Shown: piece by piece, positions 1-4,481 of the stretch
Layout: each line of letters begins with the position of its first letter
How positions within the stretch are numbered: position 1 is the first letter of the stretch
NCBI GenBank assembly: GCA_031282605.1
Contig: JAITDK010000278.1
Coordinates: forward strand, 1-6,061
Length of the DNA: 6,061 nucleotides
From: Oscillospiraceae bacterium
Lineage (GTDB): Bacteria > Bacillota > Clostridia > Christensenellales > Aristaeellaceae
Direction of reading: 5' to 3'
Notes under the pieces: generated by a model
Seen by the model: the letters and a program-made list of their open reading frames with translations, nothing else
The model's database searches: none
What the model was told of the DNA's origin: nothing
Program-made: the position numbers and the translations under genes

Positions 1-734
1 ATCGTTATTACGACAAAAAGGAAATGTCCGTACTGTTTCCGTTCGGGCATGGGCTGAGCTACACAACGTTTGAGTATTCCGGTTTAATGCTGGATAAAAC
101 CGAGATGGACGATACGGAGACACTGACAGCCAAACTGCGCGTTACGAACAGTGGCAGTGTTTTGGGGAAAGAGATAGTGCAGCTTTATATTCGCGACGCC
201 TCCTCAACAGTTGCGCGCCCGGTGCGCGAGCTGAAAGGCTTCGTCAAAGTCGCGCTTGAACCCGGCGAAACCCAGGAAGTCCAGTTTACGCTGGACAAAC
301 GCGCCTTCGCCTATTACGAACGCGTTATACACAATTTTTATGTGGAGAGCGGTGAATTCGTGGTCGAGGTCGGCGCGTCCAGTCGTGATATTCGGCTATC
401 GGCTATTGTCAACGTGCGCGGGACGGCTGTGATACCTGTAGTTTACGATAGGCAATCTACCGTCGGCGATATTATGGAATCGCCGAAAGGCCGTGAGGTC
501 TTCGCCAAACTGCGTGAGAGCATTCCTCAAACAGTAACGCCAGACGACGTTTCCGACAGCCTGGGGCAGGACGCGAACCGGATGATTCAGCAGATGATGA
601 TGGATATGCCGCTGGGCGACATCCAGACATTCGCTGGACTGAATGATGAAAAACTGGACGCGCTGATTGCTGAGTTAAACGGAAATCGTAGTATGGACGC
701 CTCTCACAGCGTTTACCCGTCATCGTACCTATGA
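1..734 (+). CDS. Glycoside hydrolase family 3 enzyme (beta-glucosidase/xylosidase type), C-terminal part
   Basis: The reading frame is open from the left edge (codons begin at base 3), so the gene starts outside the window and the first visible ATG at 24 is internal. The first residues, RYYDKKEMSVLFPFGHGLSY, are the hallmark end of the GH3 (alpha/beta)6-sandwich domain. A fibronectin III-like domain follows (about residues 30-128 counted from that ATG), with typical strands such as IVQLYIRD, RELKGF and VEVGASS. About 85 residues of C-terminal extension follow (GDIMESPKGREVF, MMMDMPLGDIQTFAG), of the kind seen in Clostridia and Paenibacillus GH3 proteins. GH3 enzymes hydrolyse terminal beta-linked glucose, xylose or related sugars from oligosaccharides. 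The catalytic Asp and the acid/base lie upstream, so substrate specificity cannot be read here. No signal peptide can be assessed. The gene ends 35 bp before an AraC-type regulator on the same strand, which suggests a shared sugar-utilisation locus. Confidence 0.93.
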   Translation, partial: RYYDKKEMSVLFPFGHGLSYTTFEYSGLMLDKTEMDDTETLTAKLRVTNSGSVLGKEIVQLYIRDASSTVARPVRELKGFVKVALEPGETQEVQFTLDKRAFAYYERVIHNFYVESGEFVVEVGASSRDIRLSAIVNVRGTAVIPVVYDRQSTVGDIMESPKGREVFAKLRESIPQTVTPDDVSDSLGQDANRMIQQMMMDMPLGDIQTFAGLNDEKLDALIAELNGNRSMDASHSVYPSSYL

Positions 735-745
735 TACGATGACGG
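717..745 (+). other. Hairpin straddling the GH3 stop codon
   Basis: CCGTCATCGTA (717-727) and TACGATGACGG (735-745) form a perfect 11-bp stem around a 7-base loop that contains the GH3 TGA stop (732-734). GTTT/AAAC (711-714 with 749-752) can extend it after a small internal loop. No T-run follows, so it is not a canonical intrinsic terminator. It may instead stabilise the GH3 mRNA 3' end, attenuate read-through into the regulator, or act as a DNA-level palindrome. It ends 10 bases before the regulator's ribosome binding site. Confidence 0.6.
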
Positions 746-755
746 TATAAACTGC

Positions 756-761
756 GGGAGG
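756..761 (+). promoter_or_regulatory. Ribosome binding site of the AraC-type regulator
   Basis: GGGAGG lies 8 bases before the ATG at 770 and fixes that start. Confidence 0.75.
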
Positions 762-769
762 CATCGCCC

Positions 770-1969
770 ATGCGGGAACTAAATTATCTATGTATGCATC
801 TGTGCCAGATCACCGGCGTCCCTATCCGTTGCCTGGACGCCACCGGTCAGGTAACGCTGTTCCAGTATGGGTACAGCGCGGAGGGAGATCCCGTGGGCTT
901 CCCGCCTCTGCGGACGAAGCTGCTTAGCACAATCGGTGGGAAGAATAAACCCGCCATAGAAACGGGCGAAGGCGCAGTGATGTATGCCGTTGCCGCCGAT
1001 CGTCTGGGCGTAGTGGTCATACTGGGCCCCGTATCATCCGAAAGCCTCAGTGACGCCCAAATCGCGCAGTATGCCCGCGCCCATGGCGTATCGCCGGACG
1101 GGTTCTACATCAAGAAACGGTCGCTGCGCACGCTGACTTCCGCCGTGAGCATCTTATACGCCGCCAGAAATGGCAAGACCTTGGATGACGTGGCGCCTGG
1201 TCAGCTGGCGGACGACGCGCCAACTATCGAGGTAGAAACGCAGGGCTACTTTATGGACATCGCAGAAAACGACATTATCAGGCTCGACTATGAGCGAGAA
1301 AGGATATTCCTTTCCAGCATCCGCGATGGCGTCGATATTACCTCCTCGGCGGCGACGTATGAAAACATGTCTATATTTGAGACGCAGACCGGGATTCTAT
1401 CCAACAATATCATGAAGCACTACGAATACAACGCCTGCGCAATGATTACGCTTGCAACGCGCGCCGCCATAGACGGTGGCGTCGATCCCGCAACCGCCTA
1501 TGCCGTCAGTGACCTGCTGTTGAAACGACTGGAAAAGTGTCGTACGCCACAAGAAATGTTCGCGTTACTCTTCGACGTGCACAACAGTTTCGCCAGGCAG
1601 GTGAGGCTTGTCCGCGAGAAGCGCGGCACGCCCACTCACGTTGAAATGTGCATGAGGTACATCGGTCGCAACCTAAACAGGCCAATCACCCCGGACGACA
1701 TGGCACGGGCGGTGAACCTTCATAAGGCGCACCTATCCCGCCTGTTCATGAAGGCGACGGGTGAGAGCCTGATGGGCTACCTGCGCAGGCAACGCGTAGA
1801 GGCCGCGAAGAACATGCTGAAATATTCCATCGAACCTATCCCAAGCATAGCCTCGTATCTATGTTTCCCTACCCAGAGCCACTTCGGCAAGGTATTCAAG
1901 GACGTAACAGGTGTCACGCCCGGTGCTTACCGTGCGGCGGAGCGGGTTATTGAGTTGCGGGCAAAATGA
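770..1969 (+). CDS. AraC-family transcriptional regulator
   Basis: This intact 399-residue cytoplasmic DNA-binding regulator has two parts. The C-terminal AraC/XylS domain spans about residues 290-390. Its first helix-turn-helix covers ITPDDMARAVNLHKAHLSRL (306-325), followed by the connecting-helix signature GYLRRQRVEAAKNML (336-350). The second helix-turn-helix is in IPSIASYLCFPTQSHFGKVF (357-376), closing with the family's GVTPGAYR. The N-terminal 280 residues are not the cupin of classical AraC. Segments such as YERERIFLSSIRDGVD and ITLATRAAIDGGVDPATAYA resemble the Bacillota regulators annotated as YSIRK-targeted AraC proteins, from memory of that family. No transmembrane segment is evident. 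It starts 35 bp after the GH3 gene, so it may respond to a sugar and control the GH3 gene or the decayed downstream sugar operon; target and ligand are inference. Family assignment is secure. Confidence 0.93.
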   Translation: MRELNYLCMHLCQITGVPIRCLDATGQVTLFQYGYSAEGDPVGFPPLRTKLLSTIGGKNKPAIETGEGAVMYAVAADRLGVVVILGPVSSESLSDAQIAQYARAHGVSPDGFYIKKRSLRTLTSAVSILYAARNGKTLDDVAPGQLADDAPTIEVETQGYFMDIAENDIIRLDYERERIFLSSIRDGVDITSSAATYENMSIFETQTGILSNNIMKHYEYNACAMITLATRAAIDGGVDPATAYAVSDLLLKRLEKCRTPQEMFALLFDVHNSFARQVRLVREKRGTPTHVEMCMRYIGRNLNRPITPDDMARAVNLHKAHLSRLFMKATGESLMGYLRRQRVEAAKNMLKYSIEPIPSIASYLCFPTQSHFGKVFKDVTGVTPGAYRAAERVIELRAK

Positions 1970-2149
1970 CGGTTCGTGGCATCGGGAAGTATGTGCATGG
2001 TTAGACGAAAGCGTCCGCCGCATCGGCGGCGTGAAGACGTCGGCACTGATTGTAAGCAAGCCGATTTCAGACTGCGCAGGGTGTTCGTCGTTATGTCGCA
2101 TAGCGCGAACGATGCGTCCCGTGCCTTTAGGCAGAGCTAAAACAAGGCT
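1970..2149 (+). other. Stretch with no recognised gene
   Basis: I translated this interval in all three forward frames and looked at the reverse frame and recognised no protein family. It contains a small GC hairpin (CCGCCG 2015-2020, CGGCGG 2024-2029, 3-base loop) without a T-run. The 80-residue forward frame and the 140-residue reverse frame crossing it overlap the regulator's 3' end and show no family motif or good ribosome binding site. Given the decay downstream, it may hold unrecognisable pseudogene sequence. Confidence 0.4.
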
Positions 2150-2179
2150 ATGATTATCAAATAATAATTGAAAGTGAAG

Positions 2180-2185
2180 TATAAT
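2180..2185 (+). promoter_or_regulatory. Candidate -10 box upstream of the decayed operon
   Basis: A perfect TATAAT lies in an AT-rich patch (about 2150-2190) that contrasts with GC-rich surroundings, roughly 20 bases before the first recognisable transketolase-like codons. No convincing -35 hexamer lies 16-18 bases upstream: TTGAAA at 2169 is far too close. It may be the relict promoter of the pseudogene operon, or chance. Confidence 0.3.
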
Positions 2186-2204
2186 CTTTCGCGCTGTGGC
2201 TAGC

Positions 2205-3056
2205 CCGGAAAGGTTCTCCCGCCTAGCAAATCTTCGTCGCGCCGACCCATAACGATGATCTGCCGAGCGAAGGCGGAGCATATGGGCGACGCTATGTCCT
2301 GCCTAGATATACTCGCTTGCTGTACTACGCTGTGATGCGAGTAAACCAGACGAACCAAACTGGATGGATCGAGATCAGCTTATCCTGTCCAAAGGTCAGG
2401 CGGTAGAAGAGTATTACGCTATTATCGCCGACCTGAGGTTCTTCCCAAAAGAGGAACTGAGGACGTTTTCGTAGCCAGGTACGTAGCGCATCTGGCATCC
2501 AAACAACAAGGCACCGGGTATTGAGATGTGAACCGAGGCATTAGGTCGTGGTCTGCCCGTGGAGGTTGGTACGGCGTTGGCGGCGAAGCGGACTCGCCGG
2601 AACGAAAACATATACGTCATAATGGGCAACGGCGAGCAGGCTGAAAGCAGCGCCTGGGAAGCCGCGATGGCTGGAGCGCTTTACAGGCCAGAAAACCTGT
2701 ATTCCACCACTAACCGGAATGATCTGCAATCGGCGGGACTACGGAACAGTGATGGCGCTGGAGAACTGCACGGCGAAGTGGCGAGCATTCGGCGGGGCAT
2801 GGCGGAGGCGGACGGCAACGATACGGCAACGTTGCTTGCATATTTCAACAACGACCATCCTGCCGGGAAACCACGCTGCCTTATCGCCCATACGGTAAAA
2901 GACAAGGGACTGCCGTTCGCCTAGAATCGCACCGATTGGCACCACCACGTACCCACCGATAAGCAGTACGCTGGAAGCAGCGTTGATGTGTTTTTGCATT
3001 ACTGGCTGACCGCGCAAGGCATCGCCTGCGCCACTCTGGAGTTGGTGTGCCGATGA
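2205..3056 (+). pseudogene. Transketolase N-terminal-subunit pseudogene
   Basis: Reading across frames recovers a colinear transketolase N-subunit (thiamine diphosphate-binding half; non-oxidative pentose phosphate pathway). Segments in order: RRPITMICRAKAEHMGDAMS (frame of 2255), LLYYAVMRVN (frame of 2320), then PDEPNWMDRDQLILSKGQ, RFFPKEELRTFS, WHPNNKAPGIEM, ALGRGLPVEVGTALA, YVIMGNGEQAESSAWEAAM, VKDKGLPFA and NRTDWHHHVPTDKQY in the frame of 2349. There are frameshifts near 2317 and 2346, and in-frame stops at 2472, 2484, 2529 and 2922. Conserved positions are also lost: SKGH is SKGQ (codon 2397-2399), the GHG of ALGHG is GRG (2547-2549), and the Mg/ThDP-binding GDG is GNG (2628-2630). No start codon or ribosome binding site can be assigned. 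After the WHHHVPT block the frame stays open to TGA 3054-3056, but that tail is not recognisable. The separate C-terminal subunit is not visible downstream. The 121-residue open frame at 2559-2924 is a surviving piece of this pseudogene, not a separate gene. Confidence 0.85.
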
Positions 3057-3351
3057 AGTATGTACTGACATCGACTAATCCACTGCGTCGAGCAAGGCGT
3101 TCTTAGTGGACGCGCAATGCGCAATAGTCCATCGTGCCGCAGGGCCGCGCCTAGCTACGTCTAGCACGACATGCGGGAGGTATATCAGAACGTCACGAAG
3201 ATCATAGACGAACTTCTGGAAGGCATACTAATCTGCGACGGCGCCGCGCTAACTATATTAAACCAGCGTGAAACCACCGTCGTGTGGGACGCCAAGACTA
3301 GCAAGCCTGACTACCATGCGATAGTCTGGCAGGGATCATCGCACTCTCGAC
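3053..3351 (+). pseudogene. FGGY carbohydrate kinase (glycerol-kinase-like) pseudogene, N-terminal fragment
   Basis: The start ATG (3053) overlaps the TGA of the transketolase frame as ATGA, a classic coupled operon junction. MKYVLT is followed by a one-base loss and a CAA-to-TAA nonsense change at the expected IDQ. The frame then resumes as STASSKAFLVDAQCAIVHRA, matching the phosphate-binding start of FGGY kinases. After further frame disruption around 3140-3155 comes YV*HDMREVYQNV, where the stop at 3162 replaces the Glu of the usual GWVEHD. The glycerol-kinase signature NQRETTVVWD starts at 3261, followed by AIVWQ (3318-3332) and, after one more frameshift, DHRTLD (3334-3351) where family members have QDRRT. 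Similarity then stops, with only about 100 of roughly 500 residues left. Intact homologues phosphorylate glycerol or a related polyol or sugar with ATP. The exact substrate is unknown because kinase paralogues in sugar operons share these motifs. Confidence 0.82.
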
Positions 3352-3469
3352 TGATGAGACCAGCATGGGTCAGACGATGACATACGGTGAGGCGGCCAAA
3401 TATGCGGAGTCGGTCAGAAAAAATGCCGAACGCATCGACGGAATTATAGTCTGCCTCAGTGTCCACTTC
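3347..3469 (+). pseudogene. Fragment resembling an L-fucose-isomerase-like protein
   Basis: The frame of 3365, read back to about 3347, gives STDETSMGQTMTYGEAAKYA, then ESVRKNAERIDGIIVCLSVHF. This resembles the N-terminal region of L-fucose/arabinose-isomerase-like proteins, where a Thr/Glu-rich loop leads into an A-K-x-A-E-x-F-K-K-x-x-x-x-IDGIIV helix and strand ending in LPNFGDE. Here PNFGDE is degraded to SVHF and similarity ends. The following residues to the stop at 3548-3550 are low-complexity and unrecognised. The fragment has no start or ribosome binding site of its own and abuts the kinase fragment directly, implying a deletion that fused two genes of one operon. The assignment rests on remembered family consensus over about 40 residues, so it is moderate only. 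A chance open frame is the alternative. Confidence 0.45.
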
Positions 3470-3617
3470 TTGTGGCAAAAGTTCACAATATATTTGCAGC
3501 TTAACTTCCAAATCTGTGGATTGTATAAGGAAATGATGCGACCGAGCTAGAAAAGGCAACAAACTGGCTATTGATAATGGCATACCTTCACGTAGTTCGC
3601 TACCTTATGCGAAATAG
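3470..3617 (+). other. AT-rich transition from pseudogenes to the element
   Basis: Base composition shifts to AT-rich here and no protein similarity is seen. The stretch separates the last recognisable metabolic remnant from the HTH/helicase module and is the most likely place for the element's left boundary. No duplicated att-like core is identifiable within the window. Confidence 0.4.
3501..3529 (+). promoter_or_regulatory. Candidate sigma-A promoter for the HTH gene
   Basis: TTAACT (3501-3506, 4/6 match to TTGACA) and TATAAG (3524-3529, 5/6 match to TATAAT) are 17 bases apart in AT-rich DNA. Transcription would start near 3536 and give a leader of about 170 bases containing the terminator/alternative-pairing structure before the ATG at 3706. 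Confidence 0.4.
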
Positions 3618-3689
3618 AGGTCTGACGTGCGGCATATGCGCCGTGTCAGGCCTTTTTGCGTTTCACACGTATGCCGCATGTCCGGCCTC
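3617..3689 (+). repeat. Long inverted repeat sharing the terminator's 5' arm
   Basis: The arm 3617-3638 pairs with 3668-3689 in 21 of 22 positions (three as G-T wobble, one mismatch at 3623/3683), leaving a 29-base loop that contains the terminator's 3' arm and T-run. The core TGCGGCATA (3628-3636) and TATGCCGCA (3670-3678) is a perfect 9-bp complement. The two alternative 3' arms are themselves a near direct repeat (TGTCAGGCCT at 3644, TGTCCGGCCT at 3679-3688 with one offset base). The distal arm ends about 4 bases before the ribosome binding site of the HTH gene, so pairing could affect translation. Confidence 0.65.
3618..3657 (+). terminator. Intrinsic terminator ahead of the HTH gene
   Basis: AGGTCTGACG (3618-3627) pairs with TGTCAGGCCT (3644-3653, two G-T wobbles). 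After a 2-base bulge, CGGC (3630-3633) pairs with GCCG (3640-3643) around an ATATGC loop. Five T residues (3653-3657) follow. The 14-bp stem plus T-run fits a Rho-independent terminator. It sits between the upstream promoter candidate and the HTH gene, so it may protect the element from host transcription or act as a leader terminator. Confidence 0.65.
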
Positions 3690-3693
3690 GGGA

Positions 3694-3699
3694 AGAGGA
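3694..3699 (+). promoter_or_regulatory. Ribosome binding site of the HTH-like gene
   Basis: AGAGGA ends 6 bases before the ATG at 3706. It decides this start over the upstream in-frame ATG at 3571, whose frame would run through the terminator hairpin and has no good ribosome binding site. Confidence 0.6.
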
Positions 3700-3705
3700 A
3701 AAGAC

Positions 3706-4212
3706 ATGCCAAAGAAGCAAAATCACCAAGGAGCTCAGAGACGTCTGAGAGCGAGCGACAGCACATGCTCCAACGGCGGCCTGCTGGAAAACCAATGCGC
3801 CCTTGCTAAGATGCGAAACTCTTTCAGCGCGCAACTTGAACAGAGCAAGGATATGCTTCCCACATTTGAGGCTCTCGTCTCTATCGAAATGAAGCGGCAA
3901 AAGTGGGACGGCGTTGTTTTTCACGACAAAACACTTCTTGACCAATCGCTTTACAGCTACATCGTCGGCCAAAAGGCGAAAGAATGGTCGCTTCGCACAG
4001 TCGTCGCGATCTGCGTTGGGTTGGGCGTCAACAAGGATATGGCGGATCGATTGCTGACGGCAGCAGGGTTCGCCTTCGGCGCAACACTCAGGCACCGCGC
4101 CTATGCGTTCCTGTTCACGAACCTGCAAGGATATCCGATTGAGGATTGCAGCGCCTTTCTTGTCGCCGAAGGATTGGAACCACTCGGCAGCAGGAAACAG
4201 CGAACCAAGTAA
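3706..4212 (+). CDS. Small helix-turn-helix-like protein, putative element regulator
   Basis: The product is a 168-residue soluble protein without signal peptide or membrane segment. Residues 52-160 look like a family common in Clostridia mobile elements: PTFEALVSIEMKRQKWDGVV, then TLLDQSLYSYIVGQ, then WSLRTVVAICVGLGVNKDMA and RLLTAAGFAFG, ending with IEDCSAFLVAEGLEPLGSRK. The middle segment matches the Xre-type pattern in which a short helix pair is followed by TxxAIxxGLGV and a Leu-rich helix, so DNA binding is likely, though the recognition helix is not textbook. Residues 1-50 are basic, polar and unlike the rest, and may be a linker or a mis-called start; Met36 (3811) and Met50 (3853) are later candidates with weaker ribosome binding sites. 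Its position just upstream of paired palindromes and a helicase suggests it regulates that operon. That role is inference; an antitoxin-like role is possible, but no toxin partner is seen. Confidence 0.7.
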   Translation: MPKKQNHQGAQRRLRASDSTCSNGGLLENQCALAKMRNSFSAQLEQSKDMLPTFEALVSIEMKRQKWDGVVFHDKTLLDQSLYSYIVGQKAKEWSLRTVVAICVGLGVNKDMADRLLTAAGFAFGATLRHRAYAFLFTNLQGYPIEDCSAFLVAEGLEPLGSRKQRTK

Positions 4213-4226
4213 ATCATACGGTTTTC

Positions 4227-4257
4227 CAGAGCCGCGCGGTCAGTCCGCGCGGCTCTG
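4227..4257 (+). terminator. Strong GC hairpin after the HTH gene
   Basis: CAGAGCCGCGCGG (4227-4239) and CCGCGCGGCTCTG (4245-4257) form a perfect 13-bp stem with a TCAGT loop, 14 bases after the stop codon. Only scattered T residues follow (CTTGTC), so it is a likely but non-canonical terminator or a 3'-end stabiliser. Confidence 0.65.
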
Positions 4258-4287
4258 CTTGTCCCGAAATCAACTTTTTTTCGATTT

Positions 4288-4308
4288 CGTATGAACGCCG
4301 TTCATACG
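4288..4308. promoter_or_regulatory. Operator-like palindrome, copy 1
   Basis: Arms CGTATGAACG and CGTTCATACG surround a single central C (4298), a perfect odd-length palindrome with 10-bp arms. It follows AACTTTTTTTTC, a motif also present before copy 2. The inner GAAC-GCC-GTTC resembles half-sites of the Gram-positive LexA box but has 3 bases between half-sites rather than 4, so a different repressor is more likely, possibly the HTH-like protein encoded just upstream. A lone half-site-like TCATACGG also occurs at 4214-4221. Confidence 0.65.
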
Positions 4309-4389
4309 GCCCTCTAGACAACGCTTGGAGTTTTGGGCTTCCGCTTGTCTTGAAAGCATGAAAAACCCGCCATTTTCCTAACTTTTTCA

Positions 4390-4406
4390 TATGAACGCCG
4401 TTCATA
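4390..4406. promoter_or_regulatory. Operator-like palindrome, copy 2
   Basis: TATGAACG and CGTTCATA surround a central C at 4398, exactly 100 bp from the centre of copy 1. It is again preceded by AACTTTTTC (4380-4388). It lies 75 bases before the helicase ATG, and a weak -10-like TATATC/TATCAT (4426-4433) falls just downstream, so a bound protein could cover the helicase promoter. No clear -35 box was found. Confidence 0.65.
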
Positions 4407-4468
4407 GTTAATCTCTGAATTGCTGTATATCATAGCTCCATCAGCTGCACGACACCGATCACGAATAC

Positions 4469-4476
4469 GAAGGAGG
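4469..4476 (+). promoter_or_regulatory. Ribosome binding site of the helicase gene
   Basis: GAAGGAGG, a near-perfect Shine-Dalgarno, ends 5 bases before the ATG at 4482. Confidence 0.85.
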
Positions 4477-4481
4477 CCCCA

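Noticed and set aside
1859..2281. 140-residue reverse-strand open frame
   Set aside because: It overlaps the AraC gene end and the transketolase pseudogene start, has no recognisable motif or convincing ribosome binding site, and is best explained as a shadow frame.
2559..2924. 121-residue open frame as an independent gene
   Set aside because: Its sequence is the middle of a transketolase N-subunit. It begins at a GTG within a conserved block and both sides continue the same family beyond stops, so it is a pseudogene piece.
2472..3164. Stop-codon recoding (several UAG stops at conserved positions)
   Set aside because: TAG is frequent here, but TGA and TAA also interrupt, several frameshifts occur, and cofactor-site residues are lost. 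Neighbouring intact genes show no in-frame TAG. Decay explains this better than an altered code.
3171..3380. 69-residue open frame as a small protein
   Set aside because: It carries the glycerol-kinase signature NQRETTVVWD in the middle of a broken FGGY gene. Its ATG is internal, and its last residues are out-of-frame sequence after a frameshift.
3571..3705. Upstream ATG (3571) as the start of the HTH-like protein
   Set aside because: The extra 45 codons run through the terminator and inverted repeat and lack a ribosome binding site. The ATG at 3706 has AGAGGA at good spacing.
4288..4406. LexA/DinR SOS boxes
   Set aside because: The half-sites GAAC and GTTC are 3 bases apart, whereas the Gram-positive LexA box has 4. 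The palindrome also extends to TAT/ATA, so another repressor is more likely.
4288..4406. CRISPR-like repeat pair
   Set aside because: There are only two copies, 17-21 bp and fully palindromic, with an 80-bp interval. No array, leader or cas gene is present, so an operator interpretation fits better.
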